From NCBI RefSeq assembly GCF_000407565.1, contig NZ_ASWI01000003.1, forward strand, positions 124,001-188,000: a DNA stretch of 64,000 nucleotides. The letters run 5' to 3'. The DNA is from Enterococcus cecorum DSM 20682 = ATCC 43198 (GTDB lineage Bacteria; Bacillota; Bacilli; Lactobacillales; Enterococcaceae). The position numbers and the translations under genes are program-made. The notes under the pieces were generated by a model that had not been told where the DNA came from, ran no database searches, and worked only from the letters and a program-made list of their open reading frames with translations. Below are positions 38,551 through 47,096 of the stretch, piece by piece (the stretch's first letter is position 1; the number at the start of each line of letters is the position of its first letter).

Positions 38551-38860
38551 AGGTTGTAAATCGACTTGATCAGCTACGAGCAAAAGGATATCAATCAACT
38601 TGGGCAAATACGAGAAAATTCATGTGTTACCTACTGCTTAGAAAATCGGATGAAAGGAGATTTTCTTAAGCAGTAGGGTGAATTTTCCGAGTATTTAGTT
38701 GATTGATACCGATAAGGATAAGTTTGTCCAACACGTCGGGAAAGTCCCAAAAGTTAAGACTTTCCCAGACGGGGTGGCTTATACGCCAAAGTAGCTAGTC
38801 GATTTACACCGTCAATCAAGGTTGTGAGGCAGCTCGGGAAGCCTTGAAGAAATTATAAAT
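38551..38860. repeat. Modular long-hairpin repeat, copy B (one module nested in another)
   Basis: The outer module pairs TCGACTTGATCAGCTAC (38561-38577) with GTAGCTAGTCGA (38791-38802) and contains GGGAAAGTC/GACTTTCCC. Inside its left arm lies a second hairpin, ATCAATCAACT (38590-38600) with AGTTGATTGAT (38697-38707), whose centre (38642-38670) nearly matches copy A module 2. The right part (38716-38802) is nearly the reverse complement of 32837-32925. No coding potential is seen. Confidence 0.78.
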
Positions 38861-38877
38861 GATAAAGGAACATAGCG

Positions 38878-39966
38878 ATGGTAAAAAAAGTTGTAGTGGC
38901 GATTGATTCATATAAAGGTTGTGCGACGAGTGCAGAATTAAATGCAGCGGTCAAACAAGGCATTGCACAATATAATCCGCAAATAAGCGTGACTTGCCAA
39001 GCGATTGCCGATGGTGGCGAAGGAAGTATGCAGGCAATTTATGAGGCATTAGGCGGTGAATTCATCCAAGTGGCCACGGTGGATTTATTAAACCGTCCTA
39101 TCACGGCCAACTATTTATTGAGTCAAGATATCGCGGTAATTGAAGTGGCAGAAGTAGTTGGCATTGATAAAATTACTCCAAGCATGGACACGATTCAACG
39201 AGCCAGTACATTTGGCTTGGCGGCATTATTATTAGATGCTTTGAAACGCAAGGTCCGCGAAATCATCATTTGTCTAGGCGGTAGTGGGACTTCTGATGGT
39301 GGGATGGGGCTTTTGGCTGGTTTAGGTGTGAAGGGCGCGGATTTGATGGCTTTTTCGCAGCTGGATTTTAGCGAGATGGCAGATTTTAGCCAGGTGCAGC
39401 TGACGATTTTATCCGACGTGACCAATCCTTATGCCGGACGTTCGGGTTTTAGTATGATATTTGGTCCGCAAAAAGGGGGCAATCCGACTTATTTGAGTCA
39501 ACAAGCCCAACAAGCACAAAAGATAGTTGATTTTCTTAAGCAAACAAAAGGCATTGATTTGCAGCAAATTCCTGGGACTGGAGCTGCAGGCGGGCTTGGA
39601 GGTGCTTTGGTGATTTTAGGCGGTCAAATTACGCCAGGTTTTCAAAAAATCAGTGAGTTGACGCAATTAGCCACCCACATTGCCGGTGCTGATTTGGTGA
39701 TTACTGGCGAGGGCAAGATGGATGCACAAACCGCTTTTGGTAAAGTTCCATTTGGTGTGGCACAGATAGCCAAACAATACCAGGTCCCTACGATTGCGCT
39801 ATGTGGGGCTTTAGGTGAAGATTTGGGGCAAATGTCAGAGGTACTTTTGGCCAGTTTTAGCATCCATTCGCAGTTGGTTCCGTTAGCTCAGGCGATGGAT
39901 AAAGACTACACCTTAACGCAAATCACTAGACAAGCACAGATGGTTTGTCGGGTATTTTTCAGATAG
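38878..39966 (+). CDS. Glycerate kinase (GlxK/GarK family)
   Basis: 362 residues. Phosphorylates D-glycerate, feeding it into glycolysis. It opens VVVAIDSYKGCATSAEL, then has ADGGEGSM, LGGSGTSDGGMGLL, SDVTNPYAGRSGFSMIFGPQKGG and GTGAAGGLGGAL, the recognised blocks of class II glycerate kinases. AAAGGAAC precedes the ATG. No glycerate uptake or glyoxylate gene lies next to it. It is the first gene of the accessory block and stands between a hairpin repeat and the IscB element. Confidence 0.93.
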   Translation: MVKKVVVAIDSYKGCATSAELNAAVKQGIAQYNPQISVTCQAIADGGEGSMQAIYEALGGEFIQVATVDLLNRPITANYLLSQDIAVIEVAEVVGIDKITPSMDTIQRASTFGLAALLLDALKRKVREIIICLGGSGTSDGGMGLLAGLGVKGADLMAFSQLDFSEMADFSQVQLTILSDVTNPYAGRSGFSMIFGPQKGGNPTYLSQQAQQAQKIVDFLKQTKGIDLQQIPGTGAAGGLGGALVILGGQITPGFQKISELTQLATHIAGADLVITGEGKMDAQTAFGKVPFGVAQIAKQYQVPTIALCGALGEDLGQMSEVLLASFSIHSQLVPLAQAMDKDYTLTQITRQAQMVCRVFFR

Positions 39967-40050
39967 GTTTGACATTTAAAGGAAAAGTCAGTATATTCAT
40001 AGGGTAATCATTCTTATCAATGAATGGGCAATTTTTCCATTCAAAAAAGG

Positions 40051-40091
40051 CAGAGAAAGACCTTATCATACAGGTCGTTCTCTGTTTTTTT
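40051..40091 (+). terminator. Terminator after glycerate kinase
   Basis: CAGAGAA and GACCT pair with AGGTC and TTCTCTG (one internal mismatch) around a 7-nt loop, followed by seven T. Confidence 0.85.
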
Positions 40092-40134
40092 ATTTTCTCT
40101 GATTTCAATGGTGTAAAGCTGTTTGTGTTTTAAA

Positions 40135-40164
40135 GTGACAGATAAAATGCAGTTATGATATAAT
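40135..40164 (+). promoter_or_regulatory. Promoter before a small membrane ORF
   Basis: -35 GTGACA (40135-40140), 18-bp spacer and -10 TATAAT (40159-40164). Confidence 0.55.
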
Positions 40165-40202
40165 ATTGAAAACGGTTTTATTTTAGAAAGGGGAAAGTTG
40201 CC

Positions 40203-40351
40203 ATGAAAAACAAATCTTTTCGTCATTTTTGTCTATTCTGCTTTTTCAAATCATGATTACGCTGCTCATCTATCGTGTGGTTCAGGAAGATAGACGCTGG
40301 TACTACTTTGCGATGATGGGATTATTAGCCGCGCAAATTATTTTGCAATAG
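40203..40351 (+). pseudogene. Small hydrophobic ORF, frameshifted
   Basis: After AAAGGGGAAAG the ATG at 40203 reads MKNKSF. It then leaves the frame that continues FLSILLFQIMITLLIYRVV and VQEDRRWYYFAMMGLLAAQIILQ to a stop at 40351. One extra T in the TTTT at 40218-40221 would join them into a two-helix membrane protein of about 50 residues. I do not recognise it. The promoter and ribosome site suggest a real small gene that is broken or mis-sequenced. Confidence 0.4.
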
Positions 40352-40393
40352 TACAAATTCAGTCGTTATATCAAAAATAATGAGGGTGAACTA

Positions 40394-40415
40394 CCACATA
40401 CCCAAGGGTATGTGG
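40394..40415. repeat. Left-end hairpin of the IscB element
   Basis: A perfect 10-bp stem with an AA loop, CCACATACCC and GGGTATGTGG; the likely TnpA recognition structure. Confidence 0.75.
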
Positions 40416-40690
40416 CTTCCATTAAATAGTTTACCAGACTCAGTATATAGAAATATATACTACGATAGTTAAGTCATGACACCTTTGGTTGACGCAACAG
40501 ACCATTGCTCTGTCATATACGTTTAAGTTAGGTTGGAGTAAGCAAAGCCTTGTGGCGTATATCTAAAAAGCTTAATTATCCTTGTCGAGTTGAGGTCGGA
40601 AAAAATTATATGGTAACAATATAGTTTGAGTACGCATTACCTGCTTTTAAGCAGCGTTTTTAAATATTTTTATTTTAAAGGAGTGACTGG
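40416..40690 (+). ncRNA. Probable omega-RNA (IscB guide RNA) region
   Basis: A 275-bp stretch without an ORF lies directly upstream of iscB on the same strand, as in known OMEGA systems. Several self-complementary segments are visible (for example TATATAGAAATATATA near 40445 and AGTCATGACA...TGTCATATAC at 40473-40530). The guide would be taken from host sequence left of the element (about 40365-40385). The boundaries and fold are inferred from the IscB architecture and were not computed. Confidence 0.6.
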
Positions 40691-40693
40691 TTC

Positions 40694-41980
40694 ATGGTAT
40701 ACGTTTTATCTATCAATAACGAACCTTTAATGCCTTGTAGCAACGTCATCGCGCGTTTATTGTTAAAACAAGGAAAAGCAAAAGTCAAATATCGAGAACC
40801 TTTTACGATTAAGTTAACGTACGAAACAACTACTTACACACAACCTTTAACATTAGGTGTTGATACTGGTAGTCAAACATTTGCAACAGCCGTTACAAAT
40901 GGAAAAGGAAATATTCTTTATACTTCTGAAGTAGTTTTACGTGAAGATAAGAATCATTCAATTAAAAAGAAAATGGATCAACGACGGATGTATCGTCGCA
41001 ATCGACGAAACCGTAAAACACGTTACCGTAAAGCACGATTCAACAATCGTAAAAACTCAAAACGTAAAAATCGTTTTAGTCCAACAATGACTAGTAAATT
41101 ACATAGTCATCAAAAAGAAATTGAATTTATTAAAAGCATTTTACCTATTGCAAAGTTAATTCTTGAAACAGGAACATTCGACCCACATTTAATGAAAAAT
41201 CCTAGTTTGGCGAATCTAAAAGTAAAACCATGGGGTTATCAACAAGGTCCGAATTACGGTTTTGAAAATATGAAAGCACGGATTTTAGCAAGAGATAATC
41301 ATACTTGTCAAATCTGTAAGAAAAAACCTAAAAATGAACGTTTAGAAGTTCACCATATTATTTTTAGAAGTCAAGGTGGCTCTGACGAAGAAAACAATCT
41401 AGTTACAGTTTGTCATAGTTGCCATGTTGAACTGCATAAAGGATTAATTCATCCAAATTTTGAAGGCTCTTTAAAAAATGCTTTGAAATACGCAACGCAG
41501 ATGAATAGCATTCGTGTACAACTTTTAAAATTATATCCAGATGCGATTGAAACATTTGGGTATGTCACCAAAGCAAATCGTTTAAATTTAGGATTACCTA
41601 AAGAACATTATGTAGACGCAGCAGTCATTGCAACTGCTGGAAATCAAGTGAATTTTGCATGTAATCTAATGATTAAACGTTGTATTCCTAAAGGTGATTT
41701 TCAACGTACAAAAGGTATTCGTTCAGAAAAAATCATTCCAAAAGGTAAAATTGATGGATTTAAAAAGTATGACAAAGTAAGGTATTTCGGTAATGAATAT
41801 TTCGTTAAAGGAAGAATGACAACCGGATATATTCAACTAATGAATATTTACGGAGAAAAGATATCCTTTAACCATATGCCGAAAGGCTTTAAAACACCAA
41901 AAACAAAAAATTGTCAAAGAATATCTGCTAGAAAAACATGGATAACTACAACCGAACCGCTCATAAAAAATATAGCTTAA
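40694..41980 (+). CDS. iscB: IscB RNA-guided endonuclease
   Basis: 428 residues. IscB is the transposon-encoded ancestor of Cas9 and cuts DNA under omega-RNA guidance. Order: an N-terminal PLMP domain (PLMP at 11-14), RuvC-I GVDTGSQ (Asp57), and an arginine-rich bridge helix (about 97-120). RuvC-II LILETGTFD (Glu158) follows. An inserted HNH domain has the CQIC and CHSC zinc pairs (205/208, 240/243) and LEVHHIIF (His220/221). RuvC-III HYVDAAVIA has His305 and Asp308. All catalytic residues are present, so the nuclease looks active. AAAGGAG precedes the ATG. Its end overlaps tnpA by 43 bases. Confidence 0.93.
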   Translation: MVYVLSINNEPLMPCSNVIARLLLKQGKAKVKYREPFTIKLTYETTTYTQPLTLGVDTGSQTFATAVTNGKGNILYTSEVVLREDKNHSIKKKMDQRRMYRRNRRNRKTRYRKARFNNRKNSKRKNRFSPTMTSKLHSHQKEIEFIKSILPIAKLILETGTFDPHLMKNPSLANLKVKPWGYQQGPNYGFENMKARILARDNHTCQICKKKPKNERLEVHHIIFRSQGGSDEENNLVTVCHSCHVELHKGLIHPNFEGSLKNALKYATQMNSIRVQLLKLYPDAIETFGYVTKANRLNLGLPKEHYVDAAVIATAGNQVNFACNLMIKRCIPKGDFQRTKGIRSEKIIPKGKIDGFKKYDKVRYFGNEYFVKGRMTTGYIQLMNIYGEKISFNHMPKGFKTPKTKNCQRISARKTWITTTEPLIKNIA

Positions 41981-42342
41981 ACGTGCATTTAATATTCGTA
42001 ACAAAATATCGTAGAAAAATATTTAATTCGCAAGAATTCAATACAGATTTAAAAAACATAATGCATTTTATAGCGAAAAAATATCATTATAAAATTATTC
42101 AAATGGAAACAGATATAGACCATATACATATTTTACTAGAATACAAACCTAAAGACTCCATTTCAAATATTGTAAAAATATTAAAACAACAAAGTACTTA
42201 TTACTTATGGTTAAAATATAATGATTATTTAAAACAATATTTTTGGAAAAAGAAAATTATTTGGTCTGAAGGATATTTTGCTAGTAGCATTGGTAAAGTG
42301 TCACAAAAAACAATAGAAGCATATATCAAAAACCAAGGTTAA
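41938..42342 (+). CDS. tnpA: IS200/IS605-family Y1 transposase TnpA
   Basis: 134 residues. The HUH motif is in METDIDHIHILLEY (His62, His64) and the catalytic tyrosine is Tyr129 in SQKTIEAYIKNQG. The opening HKKYSLNVHLIFVTKYRRKIF is typical. It moves the element as single-stranded DNA without target duplication. The gene is intact and overlaps the 3' end of iscB, so both are probably made from one transcript. No separate ribosome site is obvious. Confidence 0.93.
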   Translation: MDNYNRTAHKKYSLNVHLIFVTKYRRKIFNSQEFNTDLKNIMHFIAKKYHYKIIQMETDIDHIHILLEYKPKDSISNIVKILKQQSTYYLWLKYNDYLKQYFWKKKIIWSEGYFASSIGKVSQKTIEAYIKNQG

Positions 42343-42363
42343 AAAATGCAACAGGCCTTACAT

Positions 42364-42385
42364 CCACACACTCAAGAGTGTGTGG
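42364..42385. repeat. Right-end hairpin of the IscB element
   Basis: A perfect 10-bp stem with an AA loop, CCACACACTC and GAGTGTGTGG, 20 bases after the tnpA stop codon. Confidence 0.75.
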
Positions 42386-42418
42386 TTTTACGGCCGATTT
42401 TATAAAACATAAAAATTT

Positions 42419-42464
42419 AAACCAGAGGAAAACGCCGATTTACAGGGTTCTCCTCTGGTTTTTT
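42419..42464. terminator. Terminator, probably bidirectional
   Basis: ACCAGAGGA (42421-42429) pairs with TCCTCTGGT (42451-42459), followed by a T-run on the plus strand. It ends just before the stop codon of the YbjQ-family gene. Confidence 0.7.
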
Positions 42465-42469
42465 AGACA

Positions 42470-42772
42470 TTAACCAATTGTTGTTTGTGTGTATTGTACA
42501 ATGGTTCCATAGGCAAAAATCTTAATATATTGTTTACCGTCTGGCGTGTTGATGTGGTTGTGGTCAAAGTGGCAGTTGATTACCGCACTGGCACCATATT
42601 CATCCGCACGTTTTTTTAATTGTTCCTTGACGCCTGCTAATAAAGCATTTAAGTCCTCGGATTTGTTGAATACATCGCTATCGAAAGTTTCCGTAGCAAA
42701 GGCGATATCACGGACAATATAAGGCCGATTGACATTACCAGTAGATAATAAGATATGAGATTCTTCATTCAT
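42470..42772 (-). CDS. YbjQ (UPF0145) family protein
   Basis: About 100 residues. The YbjQ fold is a small pentamer-forming domain of uncertain function, sometimes annotated as heavy-metal-binding. Visible features are ILLSTGNVNRPYIVRDIAFA and the ADEYGASAVINCHFDH motif. The ATG at 42770-42772 has GAGGG seven bases upstream. It is on the minus strand, against the replication direction of this arm, between two mobile elements. Confidence 0.78.
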   Translation of the reverse strand: MNEESHILLSTGNVNRPYIVRDIAFATETFDSDVFNKSEDLNALLAGVKEQLKKRADEYGASAVINCHFDHNHINTPDGKQYIKIFAYGTIVQYTQTTIG

Positions 42773-43024
42773 GAGCAATCCCTCACTTTCCTTGATTTAC
42801 CTTTATTTTATGACTTTTTGTTCAAATTGACAAGCAACATCTAAGTTTTACAGTTGCGCATTTTAAGGAAACGTCAAAACCTGATGAAATCAAGTTTTTC
42901 TCGCATTTTTGTAGATGAAGATTATTGCGTACTTTTTTGAAAAATAAGGAACTTCACCCAAAAGTCTGTCTGATGATTTTTCTAGCCGTTCTTGTAATAT
43001 GGACTTTAGTAAAATAGCAGCACT

Positions 43025-44176
43025 TTACAAAAAATAGTTTTCTATCCGTTTTTTTAAGGGCATGCGAAATAAGGCCCTGATATTTGGGCGTTTATTTTTG
43101 GCGTTTTGGGACTCTGACCCCAAAGTATGGAAAATTTGTTCTTCAAGAATGACGCGACTTAAGGCATTTTTGCGTGCACTTGTCCCTTGTGACATCAATG
43201 CAGAAAAGCGGCTATCTATCAACGGCAAGATTTTAACCAGTCCATATGTGAAATTGATTAAAAAATTCATTCCTTCAATTTCTTCATAGGAGCGAACTTG
43301 ATAACTTCCAAAAGACCAAAATGTTTTGATTTCATAAAAGTAAGTCTCAATCTTCCAACGCTGTTCATAGTATTCTAATATGCGCCACATTCCCTGAGTC
43401 TCAGGCGTAATGGCTTAGAGTTTCTCAGAATCTATCGTAGAAATGAATAATCTTCCACCTTTTTGGTCAGATTTCTTTGTTCGAACGACATAAACTGGGA
43501 GAGAAAATAGATGAGTTAGGCAATACGTCATGCCAACCTCATAAGTGCCATCACTATCTGAAAAAGCTATATCTGTACAACTGAATTTCTTTCCGTACTT
43601 ACGTGGACGCCCGCGCTTACCAGTCTTTTCTGGAAACTCAAATAGCGCGGTATCTTTTCGAATATTGGCGATAAAATCAACGTTCTGATGAAGTTTGACA
43701 AAATCTAAAAGCTCTTTTTTGGGATACCAGCTATCACATTCTGCAATAATGTGTTGGCTTGGTTTAAATGCCATTAGGGCAGCGGTAGCCATCTCTTTAG
43801 CCAAGTTTAACTTCGATTTACCACCAGGAATGTACATCCGCATGGAAAAAGGGAACATGATGTATTCTACCTGTTTTTTACCCTGGATAGGAAAAGCAAT
43901 ACCTAAAGTGACAAAATCGAGTGCATTCACATAAGCTTTCCCTATATGTAAAGCGTGGTCGTGAAGTACTTTAACATGTGCAAATTTTTTGCCATACTTA
44001 GGCTGAAGCGTATCATCGATTAGGAATAGTACAGGATATTGACTGGAAAGCTCTTGAAAGAGATCTATTTCTAACAAGGATTGAAGAACTTTTAATTCAA
44101 TAATACTGAGCTTTTCTCCAATGACTGACAGTGTATGATAGTAAGTATTCAAGGATTTTCCGTAGTACAGTCGCAA
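43025..44176 (-). pseudogene. IS4-superfamily transposase with in-frame stop codons
   Basis: Two segments share one frame: 253 codons (44176-43415), an in-frame TAA (43415-43417), then ITPETQGMWRILEYYEQRW and on to 43025. Catalytic features are the first Asp in LFLIDDTLQPKYG, the second in ECDSWYPKK, and the YREK block YEQRWKIETYFYEIK with the exact Y-2-R-3-E-6-K spacing. Upstream of 44176 the frame continues (ASVRSFYNWFLRLYYGKSL) to another in-frame TAA near 44218 with plausible family sequence beyond it. The copy is therefore inactive. The region 42779-43024 has no gene that I can support. A 75-bp near-identical piece of this gene is found at 54655-54735. Confidence 0.8.
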
Positions 44177-44311
44177 AAACCAATTGTAAAAGGAACGAAC
44201 AGAAGCAATACCAGCTTAAGTTGATTTATTAACTTGAGAAGGTATTTTTTTCTGAAAAATGATAATGAAAATCAAAATGTTCATTTCTATCAATTTTGAA
44301 GTCAAAAAAAT

Positions 44312-44346
44312 AAAGTATAGCCCAGAAATTTGCTCTGTACTTTAAA
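44312..44346. terminator. Hairpin near the left edge of the sugar locus
   Basis: AAAGTATAG (44312-44320) pairs with CTGTACTTT (44335-44343). A closely similar hairpin is at 50630-50661, so the two bracket the beta-glucoside locus. Confidence 0.5.
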
Positions 44347-44449
44347 AAACTGGTTAAATGAAGATGAAATCGCTCCCTTATTTTTAAGTATTGGTGGAAT
44401 TAAAAGGTACTTTTTAAACAAAAACTACACATAAGAAATAAAAAAAGTA

Positions 44450-44478
44450 TTGCAATGTAATTGCTTTCAGTGTATGCT
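44450..44478 (+). promoter_or_regulatory. Promoter of the beta-glucoside operon with an embedded cre-like site
   Basis: -35 TTGCAA (44450-44455), 17-bp spacer and -10 TATGCT (44473-44478). The spacer contains TGTAATTGCTTTCA (44456-44469), which matches the CcpA cre consensus at 13 of 14 positions. CcpA binding there would block RNA polymerase. Confidence 0.65.
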
Positions 44479-44484
44479 ATATCT

Positions 44485-44500
44485 ATAAACGCGCGTTCAT
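44485..44500. promoter_or_regulatory. LacI-type operator O1
   Basis: ATAAACGCGCGTTCAT, a 16-bp near-palindrome with a central CG, seven bases after the -10 box and so across the transcription start. Confidence 0.7.
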
Positions 44501-44561
44501 GGGATGTTCATCGTATAAAAAAAGGTGGAAATGAGCGTATCGTTTTTCTTTTTAACAAATC

Positions 44562-44577
44562 ATGAACGCGTGTTTAT
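44562..44577. promoter_or_regulatory. LacI-type operator O2
   Basis: ATGAACGCGTGTTTAT, the reverse complement of O1 with one difference, 77 bp centre to centre from O1 and 65 bp before the first gene. Confidence 0.7.
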
Positions 44578-44642
44578 GAGTTTGAATCAAGCTGCAATAT
44601 AAGAAGGCAAACTGCAAGACCTTCATTTTAAGGAGAAGTGTT

Positions 44643-45536
44643 ATGGAGAAAATAAGTTTAGGAATAGACATAGGAGGGACGTTCATTAAGTATGCATTAA
44701 TAGACAAGCAACATCGCATCAAAGAGAAGTGGAAAGTCGAAACGGTTAAGTACAATACAGCCGACGAATTTTACGATTATATATGTTCAAATATAAGAAA
44801 TGTAGATGAAATTGACAAAATCGGTGTAAGCGCACCCGGCCTTATTGATGAAGATTCGAATGTTAAATCCTATGCTGCTCCTAATGTAGCTATAATGTAC
44901 GGCACAAATATCAATAATGAAATCAACAAAAGGACAAATAAAAAAGTGTCCGCAATCAATGATGCAAAAGCAGCAGGTTTATGTGAGTTTAAAATTGGAA
45001 ATGCAAAGGGATACAAATCTTCAGCGTTTTTGATTATAGGTACAGGAACAGGTGGATGCATATGCGACGAAAACGGAGTTGTGTATGGAAAAGATTCGTT
45101 TGCGGGGGAATTCCATAATATGCCTTTTGTAAACGCTGAGATAGGCGGCCTTGATAAGATGGGTGATTATGCTTCGATAACCGGATTGGTTAATTTATAC
45201 AATAAAAAAGTTAATCGGGAGGAGCAGGTTCAGTATGGAAATGAGGTTTGCAAGAAGTACCTAAACGGAAATGAATCAGCTGTGTCTTCAGTAGATGAAT
45301 GGATAGGAAACATAGTGGCCCAATTAATAGTAATCACCGTTTTTTATAATCCTGAAGTGATATGCATCGGTGGAGGAATATCCGAAGAAAACTGGTTCAT
45401 CGATAAAGTAAGAGAAACGTATAAGAAAACCTGTAGGGAGTATTTAGAAGCGGATTTTATTACTACCGAAATCAATAGATGCAAGTATAATAACGATGCC
45501 AACATACTGGGTGCTGTTATAAAAGCTTCTATCTAA
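44643..45536 (+). CDS. ROK-family sugar kinase
   Basis: 297 residues. The phosphate-binding motif GIDIGGTFIKYALI is at the N-terminus, NDAKAAGLCEF around residue 105 carries the catalytic Asp, and GTGTGGCI follows. The usual ROK zinc motif (CXCGXXGC) is absent, as in beta-glucoside kinases such as BglK of Listeria and Klebsiella. First gene of the operon, with AAGGAGAAG upstream. With a PTS present its job may be to phosphorylate the free sugar released by the glycosidase or an alternative substrate; this is inferred. Confidence 0.85.
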   Translation: MEKISLGIDIGGTFIKYALIDKQHRIKEKWKVETVKYNTADEFYDYICSNIRNVDEIDKIGVSAPGLIDEDSNVKSYAAPNVAIMYGTNINNEINKRTNKKVSAINDAKAAGLCEFKIGNAKGYKSSAFLIIGTGTGGCICDENGVVYGKDSFAGEFHNMPFVNAEIGGLDKMGDYASITGLVNLYNKKVNREEQVQYGNEVCKKYLNGNESAVSSVDEWIGNIVAQLIVITVFYNPEVICIGGGISEENWFIDKVRETYKKTCREYLEADFITTEINRCKYNNDANILGAVIKASI

Positions 45537-45609
45537 AATACACAATAGTTTTTTTTCAAGAAAGAATGTTTGAAAATAAATTTATATTGAAAACGGAGGA
45601 TAAGATTCA

Positions 45610-47049
45610 GTGATATACGAAGAATTAGACAAATTCCAAGATGATTTCCTATGGGGATCGGCATCTGCAGCGTATCAGGTTGAAGGAGCATGGGACAAAG
45701 ATGGAAAGGGGGAAAGTGTATGGGATGTGTACACCCGCCAACCGGGGACAACATTTAAGAATACAAACGGGAATATCGCGGTCGACCATTACAATAGATA
45801 CAAAGAAGACGTAGCTTTAATGGCTGAAATGGGATTGAAAGCTTATAGATTCTCAATTGCATGGACACGTATTTATCCCAATGGAAGAAATGAAGTAAAT
45901 GAAGAAGGCTTAAAATTTTATGAAAACTTGATAGATGAACTTATCGCGAACAATATCCAACCAATCATTACGTTGTACCATTGGGATTTACCTCAACATC
46001 TTCAAGATTTGTACGGCGGATGGGAATCAAGAGAAATCATTCATGATTTTAATGAATACTGTGTAACGTTATTCAAGAGATTTGGGAATAAAGTTAAGCA
46101 CTGGGTATCATTGAATGAACAAAATATATTTGTAACACTAGGTTACGTAACCGCTATGCACCCGCCAGCTGTTAAAGATCAAAAGAGAATGCTTGAGGCG
46201 AATCATATAGCGAACTTAGCTAATGCTACCGTAATTGAATCCTTCAAAAAATATGTTCCAGACGGTATGATTGGACCAAGCTTTGCATTTGGACCAGTTT
46301 ATCCATTCAGTTGCGATCCAAAAGATGTTTTATCCGCAGAAAATGCAGAGGATTTAAATTGCAATTGGTGGCTCGATGTTTATTGCAAAGGTAAATATCC
46401 AGTATTCGCTTTTAAATATTACGAAAGACTTGGAATCGCACCCACTATTGAAGATGGAGATCTTGAATTGTTGGAAAGAGTAAAACCAGATTTTATCGGA
46501 ATAAATTATTACCAAACAAGCACAGTTGCATTCAATCCGCTTGATGGAGTAGGGCAATCTGAAAGTATCAATAACACAGGTAAAAAAGGCACCACTAAAG
46601 AAAGTGGATTACCCGGAGTTTATAAAAATGCAAAAAATGCACATCTGGAAACAACAAATTGGGACTGGGCAATTGATCCTACTGGTTTAAGAATTGGACT
46701 AAGAAGATTGACCAGCAAATATAATCTTCCAATACTTATTACAGAAAACGGGCTTGGAGAATTCGACAAGCTTGAAGAAGACGACACTGTCAATGATGCT
46801 TACAGAATCGATTACTTGAGCGCACATATCAAGGCTTGTAAAGAAGCAATAACAGATGGTGTTGATCTTCTAGGCTACTGCACGTGGTCATTTACAGATT
46901 TGTTAAGCTGGTTGAATGGTTATCAAAAACGCTATGGATTTGTGTATGTTGACAGAGATGAAAATGATCAAAAAGATTTGAGAAGAATCAAAAAGAACAG
47001 CTTCTATTGGTACAAAAATGTTATTCGCACCAATGGAGAAGAGTTATAA
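45610..47049 (+). CDS. GH1 6-phospho-beta-glycosidase
   Basis: 479 residues. Hydrolyses phosphorylated beta-glycosides delivered by the PTS. GH1 landmarks: N-terminal FLWGSASAAYQVEGAW, acid/base Glu in VSLNEQNIF, nucleophile Glu in ILITENGLGEF. The C-terminal loop LLSWLNGYQKRYGFVYVD has Ser, Lys and Tyr at the spacing used to bind the 6-phosphate (non-phospho enzymes have Glu in place of that Ser). The Trp following the Ser is reported for 6-phospho-beta-galactosidases, so the glucose or galactose preference is open. The start is GTG at 45610, with GGAGG ten bases upstream. Confidence 0.92.
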   Translation: MIYEELDKFQDDFLWGSASAAYQVEGAWDKDGKGESVWDVYTRQPGTTFKNTNGNIAVDHYNRYKEDVALMAEMGLKAYRFSIAWTRIYPNGRNEVNEEGLKFYENLIDELIANNIQPIITLYHWDLPQHLQDLYGGWESREIIHDFNEYCVTLFKRFGNKVKHWVSLNEQNIFVTLGYVTAMHPPAVKDQKRMLEANHIANLANATVIESFKKYVPDGMIGPSFAFGPVYPFSCDPKDVLSAENAEDLNCNWWLDVYCKGKYPVFAFKYYERLGIAPTIEDGDLELLERVKPDFIGINYYQTSTVAFNPLDGVGQSESINNTGKKGTTKESGLPGVYKNAKNAHLETTNWDWAIDPTGLRIGLRRLTSKYNLPILITENGLGEFDKLEEDDTVNDAYRIDYLSAHIKACKEAITDGVDLLGYCTWSFTDLLSWLNGYQKRYGFVYVDRDENDQKDLRRIKKNSFYWYKNVIRTNGEEL

Positions 47050-47096
47050 GAATCGTTCACAATCAATGAATATGAAAAAACAAGGAGAGATAGACC

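Larger units (their letters stand above)
40385..42395 (+). mobile_element. IS200/IS605-type insertion sequence carrying iscB
   Basis: Contents in order: left-end hairpin, a 280-bp non-coding region, iscB, an overlapping tnpA and a right-end hairpin. The end hairpins (CCACATACCC/GGGTATGTGG and CCACACACTC/GAGTGTGTGG, both with AA loops) resemble each other and are subterminal, as in single-strand transposing IS605 elements. The exact cleavage points are not certain, so the outer limits are approximate. Both genes appear full length. Confidence 0.82.

Noticed and set aside
40694-41980. TnpB as an alternative identity for the IS605 accessory protein
   Set aside because: The PLMP start and the inserted HNH domain between RuvC-II and RuvC-III are specific to IscB.
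42779-43024. Terminal inverted repeats of the IS4-superfamily element
   Set aside because: I searched this stretch and 44180-44360 by eye and found no convincing matching ends.
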